Positions 7,465-16,073 of a DNA stretch of 64,000 bases are shown piece by piece. Each line of letters opens with the position of its first letter. Position 1 is the first letter of the stretch. Below the pieces are notes generated by a model. The model ran no database searches. It had not been told where the DNA came from and saw only the letters and a list, made by a program, of their open reading frames with translations. The DNA comes from Salsuginibacillus kocurii DSM 18087 (GTDB taxonomy: Bacteria; Bacillota; Bacilli; Bacillales; Marinococcaceae), in assembly GCF_000377705.1 (NCBI RefSeq), contig NZ_KB898623.1, positions 186,001 to 250,000 on the forward strand. Direction: 5' to 3'. The position numbers were made by a program, and so were the translations under genes.

Positions 7465-8052
7465 ATGTCTGAAGAACTTGAAATCGAAGGGAAAAATTTA
7501 GTTACAGCTGCTGAATTTGAATCGCTTCTCTCTTATTTTAATAAAGGATGGAACGATTTCGTTACCCAGCGCAATCACTATTTTGACACAGCTGATTTCC
7601 AATTAAAAGAGAAAGGGTGCGCTCTCCGCATTCGAGAAAAAAATAGTACGCACACTTTAACTCTAAAGCGTCCTCATGCAGAAGGGCTGCTAGAAATACA
7701 CCAATCTCTTTCAGAAACAGAAATGGCTCAGGCCTTGTCAAAGGGCCCATTACCAGCGGGAACAGTAGCAGAGCAACTATCCAATAACCTGCAGCTCTCT
7801 CCTGAGAATTGCCTGTACCTAGGCACACTTGAAACGAAACGTGTAGAAGTTGCTGCTTTTGACGGCCTTTTCGCCTTAGATTATAGCACGTACTTAGGAA
7901 CGGATGATTATGAAATTGAATTTGAAGGCACTTCGCGCGCTCACGTCAACCAGATCTTAAACGATCTGTTCGAACGTTACGAAATCCCCAGCCGTGAAAC
8001 GCCAAACAAAGTGAAGCGCTTCTTTACAAGGAAGAAAGAAATTACGTCTTAG
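7465..8052 (+). CDS. CYTH-domain protein (YjbK-like triphosphate tunnel metalloenzyme)
   Basis: CYTH proteins bind triphosphate compounds in an eight-stranded tunnel and include inorganic triphosphatases. The 195-residue product begins with the ExExK signature (E6, E8, K10) and has the later basic and acidic residues of the tunnel (RIREKN, TLKRP, YEIEFEG). GGAGGTAATAAC precedes the ATG. It is divergent from the yjbL-relQ-nadK operon, the arrangement of B. subtilis yjbK next to yjbL/yjbM. The link to alarmone synthesis suggests triphosphate or alarmone turnover, but that is inference. Confidence 0.9.
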   Translation: MSEELEIEGKNLVTAAEFESLLSYFNKGWNDFVTQRNHYFDTADFQLKEKGCALRIREKNSTHTLTLKRPHAEGLLEIHQSLSETEMAQALSKGPLPAGTVAEQLSNNLQLSPENCLYLGTLETKRVEVAAFDGLFALDYSTYLGTDDYEIEFEGTSRAHVNQILNDLFERYEIPSRETPNKVKRFFTRKKEITS

Positions 8053-8124
8053 TGACTATTAGCAATTGTCGGTTTCTCTTCCTTTTGGTATAGTTACAGT
8101 ACTACTTTTATTGAGGTGACTTGA

Positions 8125-8820
8125 ATGAACGAGAGCCTTTGGAGCTCATCTCTCTTTTCCCCTATTGGCCAAAAACTCCCTCTTGCTGGGACAAACTCTA
8201 ATCAGTCTACGTCTTTGAATGATCAAGCTTCGTCCTTATTTGCTGCTTACTTGCAACATGCTTTTGCAGGACCATCTTCAACCTGGATGGCCGAAGATAC
8301 TAGCACAGCCAAGATGAAAGACTCCTTATATCTACATCCCGAGCTGCATGATCCAGCCTTTCAGACGGCAGCGTTTTCGCAAGAAATGGAAGCTGTCCCG
8401 GCAGCTGGTACTTCTGAAGCTGACGACCTTCCAAATTCAGCGGCATATAAAGAGTTAATAGAAGAAGCTGGTGCAAAATATGATGTCGATCCCTCCCTTA
8501 TCTATGCGGTAATGAAACAAGAATCTAATTTTAATCCAGATGCAAAAAGCCATGCGGGCGCGATGGGCTTAATGCAGCTAATGCCCGGCACCTCAACTTG
8601 GCTAGGCGTAAATGACCCTTACGATCCGAAAGAGAATATAGAAGGCGGAACCAAATACCTGCGTGATATGTTAGACCGTTACAACGGTAATACAGAGCTG
8701 GCCTTGGCTGCCTATAATGCTGGTCCTGGCAACGTCGACAAACACGGTGGCATTCCACCATTTCAAGAAACTGAACATTATGTCCCTACAGTAATGGGTA
8801 CGTATCGATCGTTTGCATAA
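8125..8820 (+). CDS. Lytic transglycosylase-like protein (YjbJ-like, SLT domain)
   Basis: The C-terminal part (about 110-231) is a soluble lytic transglycosylase domain: the catalytic glutamate is E133 in MKQESNFNP, followed by GAMGLMQLMP and AAYNAGPGNVDKHGG. Such enzymes cleave peptidoglycan between MurNAc and GlcNAc. The N-terminal 100 residues are low-complexity, polar and without a clear signal peptide, so how the protein is exported is not apparent from the sequence; this extension seems longer than in B. subtilis YjbJ. GAGGTGACTTGA precedes the ATG. The last codons form the left arm of the terminator. Confidence 0.88.
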   Translation: MNESLWSSSLFSPIGQKLPLAGTNSNQSTSLNDQASSLFAAYLQHAFAGPSSTWMAEDTSTAKMKDSLYLHPELHDPAFQTAAFSQEMEAVPAAGTSEADDLPNSAAYKELIEEAGAKYDVDPSLIYAVMKQESNFNPDAKSHAGAMGLMQLMPGTSTWLGVNDPYDPKENIEGGTKYLRDMLDRYNGNTELALAAYNAGPGNVDKHGGIPPFQETEHYVPTVMGTYRSFA

Positions 8821-8838
8821 AACGATCGATTTTTTTTA
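8804..8838 (+). terminator. Terminator overlapping the end of the SLT gene
   Basis: An 11-bp perfect stem ATCGATCGTTT (8804-8814) / AAACGATCGAT (8820-8830) with a 5-nt loop is followed by eight further T residues; the TAA stop codon spans the loop and the right arm. Confidence 0.92.
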
Positions 8839-8916
8839 TACCTGGATTTACTCGGAAAAGCAATCTTCTTCATTCTTTATCGCTTAAGTGATCTAATGTT
8901 GCTGGAATCAAAATGC

Positions 8917-8946
8917 TTGCATGGAGTGTAAAGCATGTCATATGAT
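8917..8946 (+). promoter_or_regulatory. Probable sigma-A promoter of the trHb-spxH operon
   Basis: TTGCAT (8917-8922), 18-nt spacer, TATGAT (8941-8946), 51 nt before the globin start and after the upstream terminator. Confidence 0.5.
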
Positions 8947-8997
8947 GTATCATAGTCAATAGCTTCATTAATTATATGCATGTAAGGAGTTCAAATT

Positions 8998-9405
8998 ATG
9001 AGTAGACCATCCCTCCCTTTTGAAGAGGTAGGTGGAGAAGAGATCATTCATGAACTCGTTGAAGCATTTTACGCACGAGTTCAACAACATCCAGATCTTG
9101 CCCCAATCTTTCCAGCCGACTTAACAGAAACCGCTCGTAAACAAAAGCAGTTTTTAACTCAATTTTTTGGTGGGCCTTCTTACTATACGGAGGAACATGG
9201 TCACCCTATGCTTAGAGCTCGACATATGCCTTTTGAGATCACACCTAAACGAGCAGAAGCTTGGCTCTGGTGTATGGACCAAGCAATGGATGAAATAGAT
9301 ATCCCTCCTGCAATGAAAGAAGCAATGCTGGAGCGCCTCACGCTCACTGCTCATCATATGGTAAACTCCCAAAACGATGAGAATAAAGAGAGTGATCGTT
9401 CATGA
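8998..9405 (+). CDS. Group II truncated hemoglobin (YjbI-like)
   Basis: Truncated hemoglobins bind haem and react with O2, NO or peroxide. The 135-residue product matches the group II pattern: PFEEVGG at the N-terminus, VEAFYARV containing the distal tyrosine, a phenylalanine-rich QFFGGPSYYTEEHGHPMLRARH stretch with the probable proximal His76, and the W-containing AEAWLWCMDQAM helix. AAGGAG precedes the ATG. The stop overlaps the start of spxH by 4 bases (ATGA), so the two are translated together, as in B. subtilis yjbI-yjbH. Confidence 0.93.
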   Translation: MSRPSLPFEEVGGEEIIHELVEAFYARVQQHPDLAPIFPADLTETARKQKQFLTQFFGGPSYYTEEHGHPMLRARHMPFEITPKRAEAWLWCMDQAMDEIDIPPAMKEAMLERLTLTAHHMVNSQNDENKESDRS

Positions 9406-10304
9406 GCGAAGATAAGCACTATTTATTTTGTGATAACGAAACCGGAACGTGCGACGGGCTTCCAATTAACGCCAAAAAAGTGGAACTTTATGTATTCACT
9501 GACCCTCTCTGCCCTGAGTGCTGGGCTTTTGAACCTAAATTGAAAAAATTAAAAATGGAATACGGTCATTATTTAACGATTCGTTTTTTTGTTGCTGGCC
9601 ATTTACAAACATGGAACATATGTGAGCAAACAGAATCGTATACCACCCAAAAGCAAAAAGATCTGGCTTCTCAATGGGAAGAGACTGGTAGCAGAACAGG
9701 GATGTCCTGCGATGGAGATTTGTGGCTTGAAGATCCTATATCATCTGCGTGCGTACCTTCCCTGGCCATAAAAGCTGCGGAGATGCAAGGACGTCAACTT
9801 GCCACCATTTTTCTTAGAAAGCTGCGAGAAGCTCTGTTTTTAAATAAACGAAACATTGAAAAAGAACAGGAACTTCTGCTTTGTGCTGAAAACGCAGGGC
9901 TGGACCTAGAGGAATTTAAAAAAGATCTTCATTCTAACGGGGCAATAAAAGCATTACAATGTGATATGAGGACAACAAGAGAGATGGAGGTTGAAAAAGC
10001 ACCTACGTTTGTTTTTTTTAATGATTGTATTGAAGATGCTGGTTTAAAAGTGTGCGGTTTGTATGATTATGCAGTGTATGTAAACATTTTGTCTGAGTTA
10101 GTCGGCGAGCATCTCTATGCAGAAGATAAAGTAGACCTGCCTGACTTTCTTAAACAATACAAATATGTGGCCACAACCGAAGTAGCTGAAGTTTACGATT
10201 TAAGCATTAACGAAGCCGAGTGCAAATTAAAACAACTGCAGCTTCAACAGAAAGTAGAAAAAGTACCCGTGAAATACGGGACGTTTTGGCGCTATCTTGA
10301 CTAA
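9402..10304 (+). CDS. spxH: Spx adaptor protein SpxH (YjbH), DsbA-like thioredoxin fold
   Basis: SpxH delivers the redox regulator Spx to the ClpXP protease. The 300-residue product has a thioredoxin-fold CPEC motif (C37, C40) after YVFTDPL, a DsbA-like helical insert, and a C-terminal region. Extra cysteines near the N-terminus (C10, C17) are a known YjbH trait and may bind zinc. It is coupled to the truncated hemoglobin gene. Its substrate Spx is encoded about 5 kb away in this window. Confidence 0.92.
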   Translation: MSEDKHYLFCDNETGTCDGLPINAKKVELYVFTDPLCPECWAFEPKLKKLKMEYGHYLTIRFFVAGHLQTWNICEQTESYTTQKQKDLASQWEETGSRTGMSCDGDLWLEDPISSACVPSLAIKAAEMQGRQLATIFLRKLREALFLNKRNIEKEQELLLCAENAGLDLEEFKKDLHSNGAIKALQCDMRTTREMEVEKAPTFVFFNDCIEDAGLKVCGLYDYAVYVNILSELVGEHLYAEDKVDLPDFLKQYKYVATTEVAEVYDLSINEAECKLKQLQLQQKVEKVPVKYGTFWRYLD

Positions 10305-10369
10305 ATGACTAAAGCCGGCTTTGAGCCATATTTAGTCCTACCATCTACCATCTGTCAGGAGGAATCGGC

Positions 10370-10546
10370 ATGCCTCGTTGGATGATAGCACTCATCGGTG
10401 GAACAGCTATCCTTGCCAGTTTCATAGCATTCATCCTTGGATTAATGTACTTTATCCCTGTTTGGATTGGTTCAGTCGCTTTATTTCTATCAATCTTATG
10501 GACGGTTTACAAATGGAACGAAAGTAAACGGTTCAAAGGTTTTTAA
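10370..10546 (+). CDS. Small two-helix membrane protein (58 residues)
   Basis: An ATG at 10370 follows AGGAGGAATCGGC. The product is 58 residues long, with two hydrophobic helices separated by a short turn (GLMYFIPVWIG) and a basic C-terminal tail (KWNESKRFKGF). It lies 65 nt after spxH on the same strand and before the terminator shared with pepF, so it may be the last gene of that operon. No family recognised. Confidence 0.65.
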   Translation: MPRWMIALIGGTAILASFIAFILGLMYFIPVWIGSVALFLSILWTVYKWNESKRFKGF

Positions 10547-10641
10547 CGTACCGCTCATTCCTCCCATCGGACAACAGATCATAAATTAAGTACCTTTTGC
10601 TTGTATAACGTCTTTATTTTCCCTATATGTTTTTGATTTTT

Positions 10642-10680
10642 AAAAGAGGGTCTCGCCAATAACAGGGAGACCCTCTTTTC
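10642..10680. terminator. Bidirectional terminator between the spxH operon and pepF
   Basis: A 9-bp stem GAGGGTCTC (10646-10654) / GAGACCCTC (10667-10675) is flanked by AAAA and TTTT, so it can serve both convergent transcription units. Confidence 0.9.
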
Positions 10681-10686
10681 TATTAT

Positions 10687-12510
10687 TTATTTCTCCTCGT
10701 TTAGTAAGTTTTCCATTTCATCTAAGGTTTTCGCAAATACATTCATCGCTTCTTGAATTGGTTCTTTTGAAGTCATATCAACACCGGCTTTTTTCAACAG
10801 CTCAATCGAATAATCTGAGCTCCCAGAAGATATAAAATCTAAATAACGCTTAACGGCCGGTTCTCCTTCTTCAAGAATTTGATTCGATAGAGCTGTAGCA
10901 GCACTAAAGCCTGTCGCATATTGGTAGACATAGAAATTCATATAGAAATGGGGGATGCGAGCCCACTCTCTTGCGATCTCATCACTAACATGCAGGCCTT
11001 CACCGAAATATTTTTCGTTCAGTTCATAATACCAGGCATTTAGCCGTTCTGGAGTTAATGGTTCTCCTTCTCCAGCTTTTTTATGAATCAGCTGTTCAAA
11101 TTCAGCAAACATTGTCTGGCGAAAGACAGTGCCGCGAAAATCCTCTAAAAAATGATTTAACAAATACATTTTTTCTTTGCGGTCATCCGTCTTTTGTAAC
11201 ATATGTTGATTTAACAGCATCTCATTTAAGGTGGAGGCTACTTCAGCCACAAAGATGGTATAATTCGCATAAGGATAGGGTTGCTTTTCTTTCGTATAAT
11301 AACTGTGTAGTGAATGACCCAATTCATGGGCAAGGGTAAAAAGGTTATTGAGATCATCCTGCCAATTCATCAAAATATAAGGCATGGTTCCATAAGCACC
11401 AGATGAGTAAGCTCCGCTCCTTTTCCCCACATTTTCATACACATCAATCCAGCGGTTTCTAAACCCTTCTTTTACGCGTTCACGATATGTTTCTCCTAAA
11501 GGCTCCACCCCTTTAAGCACCAGTTCTTGAGCTTCTTCATAGCTTACTTCCATGTCTACATCTTGAACAAGGGGGGTGTATAGATCATAGCTGTGCAACT
11601 CTTCTACCCCTAACACTTTTTTCCGTAGTTCAACGTAGCGGTGAAGCAAGTGCAAGTTTTCATTCACTGTTTCCACTAACTGGTCATAAACCGTTTCAGG
11701 AATATGGTTTTTACTTAAAGCAGCCTGGCGGGCAGACTCATAATTCCTAACATTTGCATAAAATAAATTGCGTTTTACCTGACCACTTAATGTACCTGCA
11801 AACGTATTTTCATATGCGGCATATGTTTCATACATTGCTTCAAAAGCTTCTTTGCGCACGCGCCGGTCAGAACTTCGTAGAAAGCCAAGAAAACGTCCAT
11901 GTGTCACTTGGACTTCTTCTCCATTCTCATCCGTAATATAGGGAAAGGTTAAATCAGCATTATTTAATAAGCCGAACGTATTACCGGGCACCGCTCCTAC
12001 TTCCCTGCTTTGGGCCAAAATAGACTCTTCGGCTTCAGAGAGAACGTGATCACGTTGTTTGTTAACTTTTTCTAAGAAATGTTCATACAACTTCAAGCCC
12101 TCATGCTCTTTAATAAAAGATTGAAGCGTTTGTTCAGATATACTCAAAATTTCAGGGACAATAAACGATGTTTGTTGACCTGCTTGACTTGCTAAATTTT
12201 GAGCTCGGTCGTCCAACCCCTGATAGTAAGAATTTCCTGTATCCTGGTCAGACCGCATATGGGCATATGTGGCTAACCGCCCTAACCTTTCACTTAGCTC
12301 ATCTTCGAGGGATAATGCTTTATAAAGGTTTTCCGAACTCTCAGCGAGAATGCCTTTAAATGCTTGAATATCGGGCAGACGGTTCTTCACCTCTTGAAAC
12401 TCTTTCTCCCAATTTTCATCTACTGGGAAAATATCCTCTAAATTCCACGTAAATTCAACAGGTACTTCTTCACGCTTTGGAAGCGTTTTATTCTTCGTAC
12501 TACCTGCCAT
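10687..12510 (-). CDS. pepF: Oligoendopeptidase F (M3 family metallopeptidase)
   Basis: PepF is a cytosolic zinc peptidase that cuts peptides of about 7-17 residues. The 607-residue product carries the zinc site HELGH at 395-399 (FTLAHELGHSLH) with the downstream glutamate in AEVASTLNE, and the conserved C-terminal YQYATGFSAATAL segment. AGGAGGTGAG precedes the ATG. It lies directly downstream of coiA on the same strand, the order of B. subtilis coiA (yjbF)-pepF (yjbG). Full length and intact. Confidence 0.96.
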   Translation of the reverse strand: MAGSTKNKTLPKREEVPVEFTWNLEDIFPVDENWEKEFQEVKNRLPDIQAFKGILAESSENLYKALSLEDELSERLGRLATYAHMRSDQDTGNSYYQGLDDRAQNLASQAGQQTSFIVPEILSISEQTLQSFIKEHEGLKLYEHFLEKVNKQRDHVLSEAEESILAQSREVGAVPGNTFGLLNNADLTFPYITDENGEEVQVTHGRFLGFLRSSDRRVRKEAFEAMYETYAAYENTFAGTLSGQVKRNLFYANVRNYESARQAALSKNHIPETVYDQLVETVNENLHLLHRYVELRKKVLGVEELHSYDLYTPLVQDVDMEVSYEEAQELVLKGVEPLGETYRERVKEGFRNRWIDVYENVGKRSGAYSSGAYGTMPYILMNWQDDLNNLFTLAHELGHSLHSYYTKEKQPYPYANYTIFVAEVASTLNEMLLNQHMLQKTDDRKEKMYLLNHFLEDFRGTVFRQTMFAEFEQLIHKKAGEGEPLTPERLNAWYYELNEKYFGEGLHVSDEIAREWARIPHFYMNFYVYQYATGFSAATALSNQILEEGEPAVKRYLDFISSGSSDYSIELLKKAGVDMTSKEPIQEAMNVFAKTLDEMENLLNEEK

Positions 12511-12541
12511 TTACTCACCTCCTATAGCATTCATTTCCATT

Positions 12542-13735
12542 TTACATGAACTCTTTCGATTTAGGAATGAAATTTACCTGCTTCTTGTACATGACAGCTA
12601 ACTGCTGATCCCGTTGAAAGCCTTCCTCTAAACTCTCAGGAAGCCTCAACGCCTTTTTCCAGCTGATCTTTCTTCCACTTATCGTTACAAGCCCGAAAGT
12701 TTTTAATACATGCAAATATTCATGACATAGCTGATTAAAGCAAAAAGACACCATCGGGAGCGACCTTACTTTTATTGTTTCCATCTGAACAAACTGCTTG
12801 ATCATTTCTACTACATGCTCTACATAAAAATCTGTCCCAGGCGTGAACCGTTCAATTAGTTTAAAGAGCAGAAGGGATTGCCATATATAGCTTGAGGTAA
12901 GGATAGGAAAAGCAGATTGAAGGGGCCAACCGACTTCCGGCGGGAAATAAGGAAAGGAGCGTTTATAAGAAGCGAATAACTGTTGAAGCTCAAATGGTTG
13001 ATCCCGGAGATTATTACGTCCAAATCTTATGTTTTTACGGTGTCGCAGCCAGTCAATAAAGGGAAACGTTGGAAACAGCGGGGAAGGCTGTAATAAACCA
13101 GAGACTGTTAGCTTATTCATGGGAATAGTAATACTTTTAGAAAATGCTTTATTCTTAGAGAGGGGATATGAAACATGGAGATTAAAAAATAACTCGGAGG
13201 AAGGGTTAAAATAATATAGGTGGGGCAGCGCTTGGACATCAGTTTGTCTAAGAGCACTCCACGCAAAACTTCCAATCGAAACAAAAGAAGTGCTGGGGCG
13301 CCGCGGGTAATGATGATGGCTGAATATCCAGACCGGATAAATGTCTTGTTTAAGGTAATCCAAGGTCCGTTCTGTTAAATCTTGCGCAGGCAACGTAGAA
13401 CATTGAAATTCAATCGCAACTTTGCCCTGAGAAGTAAGCAGAAAAATGTCTGGCTGTCTTTGAATCGTCGGTAAATACTTTTCTAGAGAAACCTCATAAC
13501 CATGGTTCTTCACCCACTTATATAACTTTATTTTTCCCTCCATATGCTCTTTCGTTTCTGGTTCACCTTGAATTAAACAAAGAGAGCTTTTGTTATGGGC
13601 AAAATGCGGACGAATAATGGCCCCCTTTTTTAAATGTACAGGATGCTCGCAGGCCGGGCAATAAAGCGATTCGGTCAATAATGGCTCATCTAAAGCATTT
13701 ACATATTGTTTATTTTTTGTAATTGCAATGAACAA
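12542..13735 (-). CDS. coiA: Competence protein CoiA
   Basis: CoiA acts in natural transformation, influencing processing of incoming DNA. The 397-residue product has an N-terminal zinc-ribbon-like CPACEHPVHLKK with RPHFAH, then a nuclease-like core (PDIFLL, KVAIEFQCS, YPVWIFSHHHY) typical of the family. I start at TTG 13735 because AAAAGGAGG ends 6 nt before it. The ATG six bases upstream of the TTG touches the Shine-Dalgarno site, and longer frames to 13870 add an implausible hydrophobic leader lying in the mecA terminator. This suggests that competence genes are present in the organism. Followed by pepF. Confidence 0.88.
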   Translation of the reverse strand: MFIAITKNKQYVNALDEPLLTESLYCPACEHPVHLKKGAIIRPHFAHNKSSLCLIQGEPETKEHMEGKIKLYKWVKNHGYEVSLEKYLPTIQRQPDIFLLTSQGKVAIEFQCSTLPAQDLTERTLDYLKQDIYPVWIFSHHHYPRRPSTSFVSIGSFAWSALRQTDVQALPHLYYFNPSSELFFNLHVSYPLSKNKAFSKSITIPMNKLTVSGLLQPSPLFPTFPFIDWLRHRKNIRFGRNNLRDQPFELQQLFASYKRSFPYFPPEVGWPLQSAFPILTSSYIWQSLLLFKLIERFTPGTDFYVEHVVEMIKQFVQMETIKVRSLPMVSFCFNQLCHEYLHVLKTFGLVTISGRKISWKKALRLPESLEEGFQRDQQLAVMYKKQVNFIPKSKEFM

Positions 13736-13818
13736 AAGCATCCTCCTTTTAATAAAATATGGCATAAAGAGTGTAAAAAGGGTAATTAGAAAATGGGGGG
13801 AGTAGAAGGGGATAAAGG

Positions 13819-13856
13819 TAAAAAAAGAACGACCGCAAAATGTGCAGCAGTCGTTC
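13819..13856 (-). terminator. mecA terminator
   Basis: On the minus strand GAACGAC...GTCGTTC (7-bp stem, with further inner pairing) is followed by a run of T residues. It lies 18 nt after the mecA stop. Confidence 0.85.
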
Positions 13857-13874
13857 TCAGCGAAAACCATATAC

Positions 13875-14546
13875 TTAGGTGTGGAAATGTTGACTTAACG
13901 TCCGTAACCCGTTTTCGCCTACGACCGTAGTACCATACTCACGAATGCGATGAATGGAGATATCAGACTCATCACCAAATTCAAGTACACGGCTCAGCAT
14001 ATTATCTTGCTCGTCCTCAGAATAGTAATCGTCAAACGCAATATAAAGATAATACGTACCATCAAAATGGTAAATTTCATTTTGAACTTGCTCTAGCGTA
14101 AAGGACTGACTTAAGAAGAGAAGATCTTCAAGGTCTTCAAAAGCCACGACTAATTCAAGATCTTCACTTTGACTTGATCCTTGATTTTGCTGTTCTTTAT
14201 TTCCTTTTCGAAATTGCTCATCTAGCATATCGACAATATTATCATCAACTGGAGTCTCGTCATTTTGGTCCTGAACTGGAATTTCAAGTTTCACATTCCC
14301 ATCCGAGATTTGCCCCCGGGTAACTACCATTTCCAGCCCTTTTTCAAGTGCTTGAACCTGAATCCATAACGGGCCTTCTATCTCAAAGTTCTCATGATCA
14401 TGAGCTTCATTCATCATATCAAATAAAAGCTCTTCACCTCGTTCACGGTTATACCAAATTTCATCACGATCAAAGCCACGATCTTCAATGTCTTTGTACG
14501 TAATGAAAAATTTCAGCGTTGAGTCGTTAATTCTCTCTATTTCCAC
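13875..14546 (-). CDS. mecA: Adaptor protein MecA
   Basis: MecA targets proteins such as ComK to ClpCP and is needed for ClpC assembly. The 223-residue product has the conserved N-terminal domain (MEIERINDSTLKFFITYKDI, GFDRDEIWYNRERGEELLFDMM), an acidic linker (about 90-125) and the C-terminal ClpC-binding domain (LVVAFEDLEDLLFLSQSF ... LYIAFDDY). Length agrees with B. subtilis MecA. It is transcribed alone between spx and coiA, with its own terminator. Confidence 0.96.
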   Translation of the reverse strand: MEIERINDSTLKFFITYKDIEDRGFDRDEIWYNRERGEELLFDMMNEAHDHENFEIEGPLWIQVQALEKGLEMVVTRGQISDGNVKLEIPVQDQNDETPVDDNIVDMLDEQFRKGNKEQQNQGSSQSEDLELVVAFEDLEDLLFLSQSFTLEQVQNEIYHFDGTYYLYIAFDDYYSEDEQDNMLSRVLEFGDESDISIHRIREYGTTVVGENGLRTLSQHFHT

Positions 14547-14650
14547 AGTGTCTCCCTCCCAGAAGGTAAGGTGGAATGCAGGGATTACTTAGCCCATTCG
14601 ATTTACCTAAAGATTGCTTGTTGTTTATTATGGTAAGTTACCTACTTTTA

Positions 14651-14694
14651 TTTTATACGATTCCCGTTAGCTTGTTAAGGATAACCGTATAAAA
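14651..14694. repeat. 9-bp inverted repeat upstream of mecA
   Basis: TTTTATACG (14651-14659) and CGTATAAAA (14686-14694) are perfect inverted copies 26 nt apart in the spx-mecA gap (14547-14835). The spacing is too long for one classical operator and no T-run follows. Possibly two binding half-sites; function unknown. Confidence 0.35.
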
Positions 14695-14835
14695 AGTGTG
14701 GAATTTTTGTTCGACAGTTCATGCACTTTCCACTTCGTTAAATTAACATTTTGAAGGTAACACCTTATTCTGTCAACCCCATGCACATTACTACCTTCTT
14801 CAATACGGATCTTATTTTCAATCAGCTTCTTTAAA

Positions 14836-14880
14836 TGAGAAAAACTCCTACTGTAAATTTCATAGTAGAAGTTTTTCTCA
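14836..14880 (-). terminator. spx terminator hairpin
   Basis: An 11-bp outer stem TGAGAAAAACT / AGTTTTTCTCA plus an inner CTACT/AGTAG pair lies 3 nt after the spx stop. The T-rich right arm on the minus strand probably supplies the uridine tract. Confidence 0.75.
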
Positions 14881-14883
14881 CCT

Positions 14884-15279
14884 TTAATTAACAAGCTTTT
14901 GCGCCTCTTGCAAATGGTACGTTCGAACTTGCCGCGGTAGGAACCGACGGATTTCCGCTTCATTATATCCTACTTGCAGACGTTTATCATCAAATATAAT
15001 CGGGCGTCGCAACAGCCCTGGATGCTCACTGATTAAATTGAACAAATCTTGTAGAGGCATCGCATCTAGGTCTTGATCTAAATCTTGATAAACTTTGGAA
15101 CGTTTTGAGATAATTTCATCCGTTCCATCTTCAGTCATCCGAATCACTTGTTTGACTTCTTCTACAGTTAATGGTTCTGCGAACACATTGCGTTCGTTAA
15201 ATTCAATCTCATATTCTTCAAGCCAACTTTTGGCTTTTCGACAAGATGTACAACTCGGAGATGTTAACAAGGTAACCAT
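14884..15279 (-). CDS. spx: Transcriptional regulator Spx
   Basis: Spx binds the RNA polymerase alpha subunit and redirects transcription during thiol stress. The 131-residue product is the canonical length, with the redox switch C10-x-x-C13 ([16 protein letters not shown]), the [19 protein letters not shown] segment and the C-terminal [13 protein letters not shown] region recognised by the degradation machinery. Its adaptor SpxH is also in this window. Upstream lie a YjbC-like acetyltransferase gene (separated by a terminator) and a PerR-like box at its promoter. Confidence 0.97.
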   Translation of the reverse strand: MVTLLTSPSCTSCRKAKSWLEEYEIEFNERNVFAEPLTVEEVKQVIRMTEDGTDEIISKRSKVYQDLDQDLDAMPLQDLFNLISEHPGLLRRPIIFDDKRLQVGYNEAEIRRFLPRQVRTYHLQEAQKLVN

Positions 15280-15346
15280 GATAAAATTTCTCCTTTCAAT
15301 ACTCGATGCGCCTCTAATTCCTTATACCTTCTTTTGTCACAAGTTA

Positions 15347-15367
15347 AGTATACAATAATAATTCTAA
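15347..15367 (-). promoter_or_regulatory. spx -10 box with PerR-like operator
   Basis: On the minus strand TTAGAATTATTATTG (15367-15353) matches the PerR box TTATAATNATTATAA at 11 of 14 fixed positions and abuts a -10-like TATACT (15352-15347). No good -35 box lies 16-18 nt upstream. PerR control of one spx promoter is known in B. subtilis, which makes the match meaningful, although the motif is AT-rich. Confidence 0.5.
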
Positions 15368-15838
15368 TTTGGGTAGAGTTATAAAAAATTTACCAGAGGT
15401 GTTCACAATATTGTATAACATTTGACTTCTTCAATACATGAGTCTTTAACCGCTTTGATTGATATTTAAACACGGTTTTAAGAAAACGGAATTTTCGGAA
15501 AACATTTGCACGATAAGTCAGTCTTCAGCAAAAGTCCTTTGCCAACAGGAGTCCCATATTCCGGGTACTGACTATTTTTCGTACCCTAAACTGCCCTGTA
15601 GTTACTGCCCAAGTTACTCCACCTAGAATGTTTCATTAATCATACAGTCGCTGTAGTTATTTATGCCTTCCTTCTTTCGACAGCATTAATAAATTGAACT
15701 GTCATTACTTAAATGCCTTACTATACAACCGCAGCCCTAGCTCATAATGAAAACTTGGCAAAGCCAAGCCTACGGCGTAGGCTGAGTCTTAGTTAAACTT
15801 TTACTGTTTCCTTCAAATACCTATACATTCTTAGGGTG
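15368..15838. other. Gene-free spacer upstream of spx with small hairpins
   Basis: No frame with a ribosome site was found on either strand. Visible structure: GGGTAC (15563-15568) / GTACCC (15581-15586), and two adjoining hairpins CTTGGC-AAA-GCCAAG (15754-15768) and AGCCTAC-GGC-GTAGGCT (15767-15783), which share bases and so would be alternatives. Nothing else recognisable. Confidence 0.4.
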
Positions 15839-15874
15839 AAAAAAGAGCCCTACCTAAGTGGTCGGCTCTTTTTG
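15839..15874. terminator. Terminator after the 42-residue gene
   Basis: A 9-bp stem AAAAGAGCC (15841-15849) / GGCTCTTTT (15864-15872) has A- and T-runs on the two sides and should work for the minus-strand small gene. Confidence 0.88.
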
Positions 15875-15896
15875 CAGTCTAAGCCTAAAAGTCAGC

Positions 15897-16025
15897 TTAT
15901 TTCCCTGCTGTGGCTGGGCCCTTATGCGGACTGGGGACACCTTTTAAATCTTTTACATTTTTCTTTAACAAATCACGCATGACTTCTCGTTTCTTTCGTA
16001 ATTTTTGTTTTTGTTTGTTTTTCAT
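15897..16025 (-). CDS. Very small basic protein (42 residues), unknown function
   Basis: ATG at 16025-16023 follows GAGGAGGG with an 8-nt spacing, and a strong terminator follows the stop, so the frame is probably translated. The product is highly basic at its N-terminus (alternating Lys/Gln, then LRKKREVMRDLLKKN) and ends PSPHKGPATAGK. Such lysine-rich small proteins could bind nucleic acid, but no family is recognised. It lies between the YjbC-like gene and spx. Confidence 0.6.
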   Translation of the reverse strand: MKNKQKQKLRKKREVMRDLLKKNVKDLKGVPSPHKGPATAGK

Positions 16026-16073
16026 TTCTCATCCCTCCTCATTTTATTAGTTAAAGAAGGATATACGAACATG

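Noticed and set aside
13741-13870. N-terminal extension of coiA to an ATG at 13870
   Set aside because: It would run through the mecA terminator and add a hydrophobic leader not seen in the family, while a strong ribosome site marks TTG 13735.
14667-14963. 98-residue frame overlapping the spx end
   Set aside because: It overlaps spx and its terminator in another frame and has no ribosome site.
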